A stretch of 64,000 nt of DNA from Bacillus sp. es.034. Its GTDB lineage: Bacteria > Bacillota > Bacilli > Bacillales > Bacillaceae_B. The DNA lies in assembly GCF_002563655.1 (NCBI RefSeq), contig NZ_PDIY01000001.1, forward strand, positions 1,958,001 through 2,022,000. Reading direction: 5' to 3'. Every line of letters starts with the position of its first letter. Positions within the stretch are counted from its first letter, which is position 1. Below are positions 25,417 through 33,882 of the stretch, one piece after another. The notes under the pieces were generated by a model. That model was not told where the DNA came from. It searched no databases and saw only the letters and a list, made by a program, of their open reading frames with translations. The translations under genes were made by a program, and so were the position numbers.

Positions 25417-27519
25417 TTGATTCCAGAGAACTATTTAGAAAAAGTCTACGCAGGATTTTTAGGAATGAATGTCGGGATTCGACTGGGTGCCCCGGTCGAA
25501 CCCCCTGTGTGGACGGATAAGCGTATAAAAGAGGTCTTTGGTGACATAAGGGGCTACACGAAAGAATACAAGACATTTGCGGCCGACGATGATGCCAACG
25601 GCCCTGTCTTCTTCATGAGGGCTTTATACGATGATGCCTCGAATAGAGAATTAACAGCAGAGGATGTAGGAAGAGCCTGGCTGAATTATTCCCGTGAAGG
25701 GATCGGGATGTTTTGGTGGGGAGGAGAAGGAATCAGTACGGAGCATACTGCGTATATGAATCTCTCCAGAGGGATCCCTGCCCCTCAATCGGGATCCATT
25801 GAAATGAACGGATTAATTGAGGCAGAACAAATTGGTGGTCAGATCTTCATTGATACCTGGGGACTGCTGTTTCCAGGAAGAATGGACAAGGCTGCGTCCT
25901 ATGCAGAAAAAGCAGCAAGTGTATCTCATGATGGGAATGGCGTATATGGAGCGAAGTTTATGGCTGCATGTATTGCAAAAGCATTCGAAGCAACCTCGAT
26001 GGAGGACATTCTGGATGCAGGACTCAGTGTCATCCCTGCGGATTCAACTTACTCAAGTGTAGTGAACGCTGTAAGGGCGTTTCATAAGGACCATCCAGAT
26101 GACTTTAGGGCATGCCGTCAATATCTTGAAGATGAATGGGGTTACGATAAGTATACAGGTGTGTGTCATATCATTCCTAATGCCGGTGTTTGCATACTGT
26201 CATTGTTATACGGTGAAGGGGATTTTGCCAGGACGATTGAAATGGCCACCATGTGTGGATGGGATACGGATTGTAACGCTGGGAATGTAGGAACCATAGC
26301 TGGAGTCTTTCATGGCATTGAAGGAATTCCTTCTCATTATAGAAAGCCGATCAATGACTTTATATGTACTTCCAGCGTATCAGGTTATCTTAACGTACTG
26401 GATATCCCGACTTTTTCAAAAGAAGTGACGTTATTAGGGTATAAACTGGCTGAACTCGAGGCACCTTCCAGGTTAGCAGAGAGCTTAAAGCAAGGGGACG
26501 TATATTTTGATTTCATGCTTCCTGGTTCGACGCATGGATTCAGAACGGATAACGGATTTAAATCCCTTCTTTTCCCTAGCGATGAAGTCGGTCTTGATGG
26601 AAGAGGCACTTTGAAAGTCGTGATTGACCGGATGATTGAAAGCGATCAGAGTAAGATCTTCTACAAACCGTTTTACAGAAGAAATGAATTTAACGATGAA
26701 AAGTATAAACCGACCTTTGCTCCAACGGTTTATAGTGGACAAAAGGTCAGCATGAAAATCTTCCTTGATCAGTGGGAGGGAGAGGAGATAACCCTTACTC
26801 CTTATGTTAAGAATACGCATACGGGAGAAGAGCTTATCCAGGACGGTATTTCTTTACAGGATCAGGGCTGGAATGACCTTCAATTTATAGTGCCTGATAC
26901 GGAAGGTGCATTAATCGATGAAGTAGGGTTCATCATCCGGACGACTTCCACACTAACAAACCGGGCTTTAGGCTGTTTATATATCGGGGAGTTCCATGTA
27001 AGTGGCAAGGCTTCCTATGGAATCGACTTCTCCAAACAGTATGTTGAATTCTTAAGCATTACTCCTTTCGCCCATCATCGAGGAGAGTGGAAGCTTGAAG
27101 AGAAGAAAATGAGATATATTTCACCTGATAACTGTTCTAGTTACACTGGAAATTACTATTCACGTGATTATGAAGTAGAAGTGAGTGTACAACCCGAATC
27201 AGGGGAAAGTCATTGCATGATTTTCCGTGCTAACGGAATAAAGCGTCATTATCTTGTTGGATTCGATGGTGTTGGAAAAGTGTCGCTCATTCGTCATGAC
27301 TTTGGCTATACACGCTTAGAAACCGTTCCCTTTGATTGGAAGCATGGAGAAACGTATCGGTTTAATGTCCAATGTGAAGGTGAGAATCTAATGTTCTCAA
27401 TTAATGGTGAAGCGATACTGAAAGTTCAGGATGACGCGTATTCACAAGGTATGTTCGGTTTTGGCTGCCTGGAAGAAGGGGAAGGGACCCTTACCGATTT
27501 CACCGTAAGTGAGAAGTAA
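25417..27519 (+). CDS. ADP-ribosylglycohydrolase-family enzyme with variant metal motif and C-terminal beta domain
   Basis: 700 residues from a TTG start at 25417, which has GGGGAG eight bases before it; the in-frame GTG at 25408 overlaps that site. Residues 1-330 are ADP-ribosylglycohydrolase-like: YAGFLGMNVGIRLGAP replaces GDALG, FAADDDANG replaces TDDT, and MCGWDTDCNAGNVG keeps the late metal motif. About 370 more residues are beta-rich, with VYFDFMLPGST and MRYISPDNCSSYTGNYYSRDYEVEV typical of concanavalin-like or carbohydrate-binding modules. No signal peptide, so cytoplasmic. The substrate probably differs from that of the preceding homologue. The motif variant fits a subgroup seen in sugar operons. 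Confidence 0.75.
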   Translation: MIPENYLEKVYAGFLGMNVGIRLGAPVEPPVWTDKRIKEVFGDIRGYTKEYKTFAADDDANGPVFFMRALYDDASNRELTAEDVGRAWLNYSREGIGMFWWGGEGISTEHTAYMNLSRGIPAPQSGSIEMNGLIEAEQIGGQIFIDTWGLLFPGRMDKAASYAEKAASVSHDGNGVYGAKFMAACIAKAFEATSMEDILDAGLSVIPADSTYSSVVNAVRAFHKDHPDDFRACRQYLEDEWGYDKYTGVCHIIPNAGVCILSLLYGEGDFARTIEMATMCGWDTDCNAGNVGTIAGVFHGIEGIPSHYRKPINDFICTSSVSGYLNVLDIPTFSKEVTLLGYKLAELEAPSRLAESLKQGDVYFDFMLPGSTHGFRTDNGFKSLLFPSDEVGLDGRGTLKVVIDRMIESDQSKIFYKPFYRRNEFNDEKYKPTFAPTVYSGQKVSMKIFLDQWEGEEITLTPYVKNTHTGEELIQDGISLQDQGWNDLQFIVPDTEGALIDEVGFIIRTTSTLTNRALGCLYIGEFHVSGKASYGIDFSKQYVEFLSITPFAHHRGEWKLEEKKMRYISPDNCSSYTGNYYSRDYEVEVSVQPESGESHCMIFRANGIKRHYLVGFDGVGKVSLIRHDFGYTRLETVPFDWKHGETYRFNVQCEGENLMFSINGEAILKVQDDAYSQGMFGFGCLEEGEGTLTDFTVSEK

Positions 27520-27531
27520 TTATTTAATATA

Positions 27532-27566
27532 ATAAGCATCAGAATCATGTCGGTTCTGATGCTTAT
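27532..27566 (+). terminator. Rho-independent terminator of the catabolic operon
   Basis: 13-bp stem ATAAGCATCAGAA / TTCTGATGCTTAT, 13 bases after the last structural gene; separates it from the regulator gene. Confidence 0.85.
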
Positions 27567-27634
27567 TTCCCCTTTTTAATCCATCAATTGATATACTAGA
27601 AGGAAACGGCTGATAAAGAAAGAGGTACAATCTT

Positions 27635-28657
27635 GTGGAAAGAAAGTCAGTAACAATACGAGATGTGGCAAGAGAAGCAGGTGTGTCCGTAGCCACCGTC
27701 TCACGGTACTTGAACAATAGTGGATACATAGGTAAAGCAAGTGAGGAAAAAATCAAGAAGGTCATGGAATTATTGGATTACAAACCCAATGAAATTGCAA
27801 GAGGGCTGGCGAAGAAGAAAACAAACTCGATTGCCCTCATTATTCCCGATATCAAAAACCCATTCTTCCCTGAATTGGTCGTCGCCATAGAAGATGTAGC
27901 CAAATCAAAAGGCTACAGTCTGATCCTCGTGAACGCCGAGCATGAAGAGCTTCAGAATAATACCTTTTGGAGAACATTCCAGAATCGGTATGTGGATGGC
28001 TTTATCATTGCTTCCTTTCAATTCAGCGATAAAATGAGGGATGAATTAAAAGGACTTAATATCCCATTCGTTAAGATCGACCGAGCGGCTGATGGGGACT
28101 CATATAACTCTATTGAAGTCGATAACTATATGGGGGCCAAGCTTGCCACGGAACATTTGATCGAAATCAGATGTAAAAAAATTGCCCATGTATCAGGCTT
28201 ACCCATTTCCAAGCCAGTCATCGAACGGATGAATGGGTTTGTTGACACGATACGTGCCCATTCCCCTGATAAAGAAATCCTGACATACGAAGGAGACTTT
28301 TCTTTAGAAAGCGGAATGAAAGTAACCAAACAAATCTTGGAGGAACATGAGGATGTAGATGGTATATTTCTAGGGAATGATCTGATGGCCCTCGGCTCCC
28401 TGAAACAACTCCAACTCTTAAAAAAGAAAGTACCGGAGGACATAGCCATCATAGGCTTTGACGGAATTCAATTGACCCAAATGGTCGAACCCGAAATAAG
28501 CACCATCCAGCAGCCTATTTATGAAATCGGTGTAAAGGCCACCACCAATCTGATTGATTTAATTGAAAATAAGTCGACGGAACTTATGAAAATGGTATTG
28601 GATGTTCAATTGGTGAAGCGGGGATCGACTGTCGGGTTCCGGGGGAATAGGGAATAA
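27635..28657 (+). CDS. LacI-family transcriptional repressor
   Basis: 340 residues from a GTG start with AGAGGT upstream. The helix-turn-helix TIRDVAREAGVSVATVSRYLN is followed by the hinge helix KPNEIARGLAKKKT. Then comes a periplasmic-binding-like sensor domain (SIALIIPDIKNPFFPELV, VDGFIIASF, VDGIFLGNDLMALG, IAIIGFDGIQLTQMVEPEISTIQQP). The DNA-contact residues suit a palindrome with a central CG, such as the two at 18235-18286. It is separated from the operon by a terminator, so it may have its own weak promoter. Inducer probably the imported sugar or a product. Confidence 0.9.
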   Translation: MERKSVTIRDVAREAGVSVATVSRYLNNSGYIGKASEEKIKKVMELLDYKPNEIARGLAKKKTNSIALIIPDIKNPFFPELVVAIEDVAKSKGYSLILVNAEHEELQNNTFWRTFQNRYVDGFIIASFQFSDKMRDELKGLNIPFVKIDRAADGDSYNSIEVDNYMGAKLATEHLIEIRCKKIAHVSGLPISKPVIERMNGFVDTIRAHSPDKEILTYEGDFSLESGMKVTKQILEEHEDVDGIFLGNDLMALGSLKQLQLLKKKVPEDIAIIGFDGIQLTQMVEPEISTIQQPIYEIGVKATTNLIDLIENKSTELMKMVLDVQLVKRGSTVGFRGNRE

Positions 28658-28673
28658 TAGTGGATATATTTAG

Positions 28674-28710
28674 GAAGCATTGGGATGAGAGTTCTCGTGC
28701 TTCTTTTTTT
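28674..28710 (+). terminator. Rho-independent terminator after the LacI-family gene
   Basis: Stem GAAGCA / TGCTTC enclosing a second GAGA / TCTC pairing, then seven T. Confidence 0.7.
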
Positions 28711-28871
28711 AATTGTAACCTCCTCATTGGTGCACGTCCATCGTTACCGTACAGTCGGTCAATATGGGGATTTTGACGAGAAAAACCAAAAAAATCAGGG
28801 TTGTACCAATCATCAAGATTTAAACAAAACTACATTTTAACCCGCGATAAAATAGGTTGTCAACAATAAAT

Positions 28872-28900
28872 TTGTATTTTTATCAAAAAAATGCTATAAT
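28872..28900 (+). promoter_or_regulatory. SigA-type promoter
   Basis: TTGTAT, 17 bases, TATAAT, about 130 bases before the TTG start at 29031. The leader between carries no hairpin that I can define. Confidence 0.6.
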
Positions 28901-29030
28901 GATTACCTGGTAATTTTTTAATGTTGAACGTTTAGTTAAATATCTTATTTAACCGAAGGGAAATTCAAACAGTTTTTGTGAGCTTTTCAGGCAATAGTAC
29001 CCGAGTTATTATACAAGGAGGACTAATATA

Positions 29031-29885
29031 TTGAATTTAATCAATAAGAAAGTTACACATGAGCGGTTTGGTATGGGAAGTATCGTTAATCATAATGATA
29101 CGGTAGTTGAAATACATTTCGCCTCGGAAAATAAAAAATTTGTTTACCCGGATGTATTTGGACAGCACTTGAAACTACATGATAAAAGTGCTGCCAATTC
29201 ACTTGAAAAAATTCTGCACGAGCAGGAAATGGAACTAAAAGAGGAAGAAATGCAGAAGCAAGAGGAAAAGGAACGGCAAAGAAGAAACCAGGAGCTTCGA
29301 GTGGGTCATGAAAAACTTATGAAAAATCATAAACTTCATCCCGAATCGCAGATGGTTTACAGGTGCGATACAGAAGAACAGATTAGCTCCTTTTCAGATT
29401 GGACGGTTTCCTCTGGTGAAATTAAAAGTGGTAATAATAAGGGGAAGCCAAACAAACCCAGTCGCTTACACCAAAACAGTGCGGTCCTGCTGACAGCGGT
29501 CGATCCCGGCATGCTTGAAAAAGACAGACGGATATTAGGTGTCTATATGGTGAAGGATAATTTCATCGGTAAACTTTGTGAAGATGGAAATATTCCTGCC
29601 CATTCCCATTACAGACTCAAACTTACAGACGAGGAATCAAAGCAGATGCCTTTCTGGAAGTACTATGCTAATGAAAAATCTCCTCAAAAAACGACTTGGA
29701 ATACAGGCAAGTACCGTTATTTTGATAATTCGTGGATGGCTCAGATTTTGCGCGACATCGTTTCATTGAAAAGTGACACGGACGAACATGAGCTGGCACA
29801 ACAATTTCTGGACCACTTCTCTAAGATGAATCAAATAGTAGAGCAGGAGTTAAAAGAGCCAAATGGAGCATTATTGCGTGCTTAG
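29031..29885 (+). CDS. Unrecognised protein with N-terminal beta-barrel and coiled coil
   Basis: 284 residues from a TTG start with AAGGAGG nine bases upstream. Residues 1-48 (KKVTHERFGMGSIVNHNDTVVEIHF, KKFVYPDVFGQHLKL) resemble the small barrel found at the ends of several nucleic-acid enzymes. Residues 55-95 are a highly charged coiled coil (Glu/Lys/Arg rich). The C-terminal 170 residues form a separate domain beginning MVYRCDTEEQISSFSDW. I have seen related Bacillus proteins labelled malate synthase, which the sequence does not support. Its own promoter and terminator make it a single-gene unit. Confidence 0.6.
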   Translation: MNLINKKVTHERFGMGSIVNHNDTVVEIHFASENKKFVYPDVFGQHLKLHDKSAANSLEKILHEQEMELKEEEMQKQEEKERQRRNQELRVGHEKLMKNHKLHPESQMVYRCDTEEQISSFSDWTVSSGEIKSGNNKGKPNKPSRLHQNSAVLLTAVDPGMLEKDRRILGVYMVKDNFIGKLCEDGNIPAHSHYRLKLTDEESKQMPFWKYYANEKSPQKTTWNTGKYRYFDNSWMAQILRDIVSLKSDTDEHELAQQFLDHFSKMNQIVEQELKEPNGALLRA

Positions 29886-29946
29886 ATAAGAACAGCGGGG
29901 GAACTGGCACATATATGGCGTGTTAGGTTCACTGCGAATAGTGTTT

Positions 29947-29978
29947 AAAAGGGACAAGGCGGCCGCCTTGTCCCTTTT
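29947..29978. terminator. Perfect palindromic terminator
   Basis: 32-bp perfect palindrome (AAAAGGGACAAGGCGG and complement). It can end transcription from 29885 in one direction and from dgoD in the other. It contains a NotI-like GCGGCCGC centre. Confidence 0.75.
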
Positions 29979-30117
29979 AGTGGTTTTTGTACACCATACT
30001 TGTTCCTTGGTCACCCTGTTTTAATGGTAAATTTGTTAGTACGGGGGCAGGCCCTTAATGTTGGGGGTGGAAGCACCAACAAGGATGCCTCCAACACCAT
30101 TCATATAGCAGGATTGA

Positions 30118-31266
30118 CTACCACTCAGCAATCGATCGATCCTTATGACGCCAGATCGGGTTGTGCCAGTCGACTTCGTTTTCCGCGATTTTCCTTACGT
30201 GGTCTTCATTGATGTCGATCCCGAGTCCTGGACCTTGCGGGATGTTCACATAGCCGTTTTCGTATTGGAATACGTCTTTATCGGTGATGTAGTCCAACAG
30301 ATCGCTGCCGACGTTGTAATGGATGCCGAGGCTCTGTTCCTGGATGAATGCGTTATGGGAAGTCGCATCCACCTGGAGACAGGCTGCCAAGGCGATCGGG
30401 CCGAGCGGGCAGTGCGGCGCCACGGCTACATCAAAGGCTTCTGCCATGGAGATGATTTTTTTGCATTCGGTGATTCCTCCTGCATGCGAGAGATCTGGTT
30501 GGATGATATCGACATATCCATCCATCAGTAATGGCTTGAACTGCCATCTGGAGAACATTCTTTCTCCCGTTGCGATAGGGGTGGACGTGTGATTGGCGAT
30601 CTCTCTCAGTGCCTCATTGTTTTCAGGCAGGACCGGTTCCTCGATGAACATCGGTCGGAAGTGTTCCAGCTCTTTCGCTAATGTTTTCGCCATCGGTTTG
30701 TGGACGCGGCCGTGGAAGTCGATGCCGATGCCGACGTATGGGCCGACTGCTTCACGTACAGCTGCCACGCGTTCCAGTACCTGATCAATTTTTTCGTGTG
30801 AATCTACATATTGAAGCTCTTCCGTACCGTTCATCTTAACAGCGGTAAATCCCGTGTCGACGACTTTCTTGGCGGCAGTGCCGACGTCGCTCGGGCGGTC
30901 GCCGCCGATCCAGGAGTAGACCTTGATGGAATCACGGCATTTTCCGCCGAGAAGCTGATGAACAGGAGCATTATAAAATTTCCCCTTGATATCCCACAAC
31001 GCCTGATCGATGCCGGCGATGGCACTCATCAAGATCGGGCCGCCGCGGTAAAAGCCGGAGCGGTACATCATGTTCCAGTGATCCTCGATATGGGCCGGAT
31101 CCTTGCCAATCAGATTGGACATCAGTTCGTGGACGGCAGCTCGAACCGTTTCCGCCCTGCCTTCAATAACGGGTTCACCCCAACCCGTGATGCCTTCATC
31201 CGTTTCAATTTTTAAAAACAGCCATCTTGGCGCGACCTTAAAAAGTTCATAACCTGTAATCTTCAC
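30118..31266 (-). CDS. dgoD: Galactonate dehydratase, enolase superfamily
   Basis: 382 residues from a GTG start with AGGAGG eight bases upstream. Mandelate-racemase-group enolase fold: [14 protein letters not shown] at the N-terminus, VKMNGTEE, then metal ligands in [17 protein letters not shown] and [10 protein letters not shown], and the catalytic His in [14 protein letters not shown]. Length and motifs match D-galactonate dehydratase, which gives 2-keto-3-deoxygalactonate. The next genes encode the kinase and aldolase for that product. Last gene of the four-gene minus-strand operon. Confidence 0.9.
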   Translation of the reverse strand: MKITGYELFKVAPRWLFLKIETDEGITGWGEPVIEGRAETVRAAVHELMSNLIGKDPAHIEDHWNMMYRSGFYRGGPILMSAIAGIDQALWDIKGKFYNAPVHQLLGGKCRDSIKVYSWIGGDRPSDVGTAAKKVVDTGFTAVKMNGTEELQYVDSHEKIDQVLERVAAVREAVGPYVGIGIDFHGRVHKPMAKTLAKELEHFRPMFIEEPVLPENNEALREIANHTSTPIATGERMFSRWQFKPLLMDGYVDIIQPDLSHAGGITECKKIISMAEAFDVAVAPHCPLGPIALAACLQVDATSHNAFIQEQSLGIHYNVGSDLLDYITDKDVFQYENGYVNIPQGPGLGIDINEDHVRKIAENEVDWHNPIWRHKDRSIAEW

Positions 31267-31284
31267 AATGATAACCTCCTACAT

Positions 31285-31920
31285 TTATTGAACAGAAGCA
31301 ATTTTATCTTTGAATTGGCGTGCTTTTTCGGTAAGTTTCTGCAGATTTTCTTCTGTCACGGCTTCCATGGAGTTGACAAGTGAGCTGCCGAGACCAACAC
31401 CTGCAGCCCCTTTTTCGATATATTCAGCAATATTCGTCAGATCGACTCCTCCCGTCGGCAGCAATGGAATCTGGGGAAGCGGGCCGTGAATATCCTTTAC
31501 AAAACCGGGTCCGAGGGAAGAAGCAGGGAAGACTTTAATGATGTCGCCACCTGACTCATAGGCCTCAAGGATCTCGGTCGGGGTGAATGCCCCGGGGATG
31601 CTGACGGCGCCGTAGCGCTTCGTCAATTTAATTGTGTCACGATTGAGGGAAGGGGAGAGGATGAACTGGGCACCTGCGAGTAAGGCCGACCGAGCTGATT
31701 CCGGATCAAGAACTGTTCCTGCACCCACTACCAGATCATCTTCCAATTCACTGCGGACCTTCTCGATGGAAGAGAGGGCTCCGGGTGAATTGAGTGTGAT
31801 TTCAATGGCACGAACTCCGCCTTTGTACAATGATTTTGCAATCGCGAGAGCCTCACTTGGTTTAGAACCGCGAATGATGGCAATCATCTTTTCCTGTTTG
31901 ATCGTTGAAAGAACATCCAT
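31285..31920 (-). CDS. 2-keto-3-deoxy-6-phosphogluconate/-galactonate aldolase
   Basis: 211 residues. The ATG at 31920 is preferred because AAGGAG lies eight bases upstream; an in-frame GTG at 31929 touches that site. TIM-barrel class I aldolase: MIAIIRGSKPSEALAI, RAIEITLNSPGA with the catalytic Glu, VVGAGTVLDPESARSALLAGAQFI, and IKVFPASSLGPGF with the Schiff-base Lys. Splits the phosphorylated keto-acid to pyruvate and glyceraldehyde-3-phosphate. Eda/DgoA/KdgA cannot be told apart by sequence alone; beside dgoD the galactonate role is likely. Confidence 0.85.
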   Translation of the reverse strand: MDVLSTIKQEKMIAIIRGSKPSEALAIAKSLYKGGVRAIEITLNSPGALSSIEKVRSELEDDLVVGAGTVLDPESARSALLAGAQFILSPSLNRDTIKLTKRYGAVSIPGAFTPTEILEAYESGGDIIKVFPASSLGPGFVKDIHGPLPQIPLLPTGGVDLTNIAEYIEKGAAGVGLGSSLVNSMEAVTEENLQKLTEKARQFKDKIASVQ

Positions 31921-31932
31921 ACTCTTCACTCC

Positions 31933-32886
31933 TTATCTAGAAATATCTTCACTTACCGTGCTGCTCATGAACTGATGAAGCCTTTTTTTATCGGGAAGGC
32001 CTTCATAGTCACCTTTGACGGTCACGGTCAGGGCACCCATCGCACAGGCTTGTCTGACTGATTCTTCTATGCTTTCGCCGTCCAGGAGTCCTGAAAGCAA
32101 ACCGGCGGCAAAACTGTCACCGGCACCGACGGGATCTACCATTTTTCCGACGTCGAACCCTTTGACGAACCCGCTCTTGCGCCCATCTGTGTAATAGGCA
32201 CCGTCTTTACCTGTTTTGACAACCACGAGTGATGCACTAAGTTGTAAAAATGATTCGGCCATCTTCTCGGCATCATTCGTGCCAAAGAGGAATTCCCCTT
32301 CACTAAGGCCGGGCAGAATGATGTCAGATTGTCCTGCGATCTCCAGTAGGGTCTTTTTCGCGGTTTTTTCATCCCATAATTTCTTTCTGAGGTTAGGATC
32401 GAATACAACCCTGACGCCATGTTCTTTCGCGAACTTTATACTTTGAAAAATGGCTTCTTTAGCAGACGTGCTCAATGCCGGAGTGATCCCGGTGATGAAC
32501 AGATATTTTGCTTTTTTTATATAACTTTCCTGTATGTCGGAGGTACTGATTGTACTTGCCGCTGAATAATCCCGGTAATACTGAATCCTGACTTCACCTT
32601 CACGGATGATTTCCTTAAAAAAAGTGCCGGTACGGTATTCTGGATCCATCTGAACCTGGCTTGTATCGACGCCTTCCCCGCGGACGGCCATCAGGATCCT
32701 GCGGCCGAACTCATCGTCCCCTAACTTGCTGATCCAGCCAGTCTCATGACCGAGCCTGGACAGGCCGATTAATGTATTGGTTTCTGCTCCTGCGATTTTG
32801 GCAGTGAACGAATCAGCATGTCTCATGAGCCCTTCTGATTGAGGGGAAAACTGAATCATCGTTTCACCGATCGCGACTACATCCAT
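31933..32886 (-). CDS. kdgK: 2-keto-3-deoxygluconate/-galactonate kinase
   Basis: 317 residues; ATG after GGGGGAG. PfkB-family kinase: GETMIQFSPQSEGL and KIAGAETNTLIGLSRLGHETG at the N-terminus, and VDPVGAGDSFAAGLLSGLL near residue 250 carrying the catalytic Asp. ATP-dependent phosphorylation of the keto-deoxy sugar acid made by the dehydratase. Two bases separate its start from the iclR stop, so it is translationally coupled to the regulator. Confidence 0.85.
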   Translation of the reverse strand: MDVVAIGETMIQFSPQSEGLMRHADSFTAKIAGAETNTLIGLSRLGHETGWISKLGDDEFGRRILMAVRGEGVDTSQVQMDPEYRTGTFFKEIIREGEVRIQYYRDYSAASTISTSDIQESYIKKAKYLFITGITPALSTSAKEAIFQSIKFAKEHGVRVVFDPNLRKKLWDEKTAKKTLLEIAGQSDIILPGLSEGEFLFGTNDAEKMAESFLQLSASLVVVKTGKDGAYYTDGRKSGFVKGFDVGKMVDPVGAGDSFAAGLLSGLLDGESIEESVRQACAMGALTVTVKGDYEGLPDKKRLHQFMSSTVSEDISR

Positions 32887-32887
32887 T

Positions 32888-33658
32888 CTATCTCCCCCTT
32901 GTTTCCGTTTTCGGCCGTCCGCCGATGTTTACTGTAATCTTTCCGGCGGTTTCGGTCAGTGATTTCACGATGGCTTCTTTTCTTGAAAGCATCCGTTGTT
33001 TCGGGCCTGCAACACTGATCGCAGCGACCAGCTCTCCTGCTGCCCCGAATAAAGGAGCCGCCAGGCAGTAGAGCCCCTCTTCGTTTTCCTCATCGTCGAT
33101 GCTATAACCTTGTTCTTTAAAAATGTCCAATTGCGTTTCTAACTCTCTTCGATTCGTGATGGTATGCTCGGTGATTGGAATCAGTTCCGTCTCATCGAGA
33201 ATTTGTTCACGTATGCGGGGCGGCATAAATGCAAGGAATGCCTTCCCAAGCCCGGTGCAGTACAGGGGCTTCCTAAGTCCGGGCTGGGCCGTCGTGCGGA
33301 TGGACCTGTTGTTGTCGATCTTAGCCACATAAAATAATTCTTCTTCAGATAATACTGCCATGAAAACCGTTTCCTGTACTTCTTCCATTAATGAGGTTAA
33401 GTATGGGGTACCCACCGTTGAAAGATCGAAGGAATCCATGGCGCATCTTCCGATATGGATGAGCTTCGCCCCGAGCTTATACGTTTTTCCTGAGTCCTGG
33501 GAAAGGTAGCCCTCAGTCTCAAGTGTCTTAATGACATTGAACGTACTGCTTTGCGGTGCTGAGAGCAGGTGACTAATTTCCTTTACCGTCAGCCCGTTAG
33601 GATAGGCAGCCAGCAGTTCAAAAATATCGAGCACTCTTTTTGCAGATTTTACAGACAT
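32888..33658 (-). CDS. IclR-family transcriptional regulator
   Basis: 256 residues; ATG after GGTGAAG. N-terminal winged helix (VLDIFELLAAYPNGLTVKEIS then QSSTFNVIKTLETEGYL), C-terminal IclR effector domain (TRCTGLGKAFLAFMPP-like GLGKAFLAF, YSIDDEENEEGLYCLAAPLF, AAISVAG). KdgR/DgoR-like; it would sense a keto-deoxy sugar acid and control its own operon and the divergent gntP, through the palindromes at 33674-33708 and 33830-33861. First gene of its operon. Confidence 0.85.
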   Translation of the reverse strand: MSVKSAKRVLDIFELLAAYPNGLTVKEISHLLSAPQSSTFNVIKTLETEGYLSQDSGKTYKLGAKLIHIGRCAMDSFDLSTVGTPYLTSLMEEVQETVFMAVLSEEELFYVAKIDNNRSIRTTAQPGLRKPLYCTGLGKAFLAFMPPRIREQILDETELIPITEHTITNRRELETQLDIFKEQGYSIDDEENEEGLYCLAAPLFGAAGELVAAISVAGPKQRMLSRKEAIVKSLTETAGKITVNIGGRPKTETRGR

Positions 33659-33673
33659 TATTCTTCACCTAAA

Positions 33674-33708
33674 ATTCATATATGAGATTTTGATTCACAA
33701 ATGTGAAT
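33674..33708. promoter_or_regulatory. IclR-type operator pair on the regulator side
   Basis: ATTCATATATGAGA (33674-33687) and ATTCACAAATGTGAAT (33693-33708), the second a near-perfect palindrome, sit just before the iclR gene start. They share the ATTCAnnnATGTGAAT pattern with a matching pair on the gntP side. Confidence 0.65.
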
Positions 33709-33730
33709 TTGTTAATAGAACCCTATCACT

Positions 33731-33743
33731 TGAAAGCGTTTCA
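33731..33743. promoter_or_regulatory. cre site (CcpA) in the divergent promoter region
   Basis: TGAAAGCGTTTCA, a perfect palindrome matching the catabolite response element consensus. Implies repression when glucose is available. Confidence 0.75.
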
Positions 33744-33783
33744 GTCAACTAAAATTATTTTATTCAAATAATTTAAAATTTAA

Positions 33784-33800
33784 GTTGAAGCGCTTTCAAC
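33784..33800. promoter_or_regulatory. Second cre site
   Basis: GTTGAAGCGCTTTCAAC, a perfect 17-bp palindrome with the cre core. 55 bases from the first one, so each divergent promoter may have its own. Confidence 0.75.
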
Positions 33801-33829
33801 CTTGTGTTACCATATGGAACAAATAAATC

Positions 33830-33861
33830 GCATATATGAATATAAATCACATATGTGAATT
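33830..33861. promoter_or_regulatory. IclR-type operator pair on the permease side
   Basis: GCATATATGAAT followed by ATCACATATGTGAAT, whose core TCACATATGTGA is a perfect palindrome. Directly before the gntP ribosome binding site. Confidence 0.65.
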
Positions 33862-33882
33862 TCAATAAAAGGAGGATATACA

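Noticed and set aside
30145..31215. Several long plus-strand frames opposite dgoD
   Set aside because: Shadows of the high-GC dgoD gene; none has a ribosome binding site or known motif.
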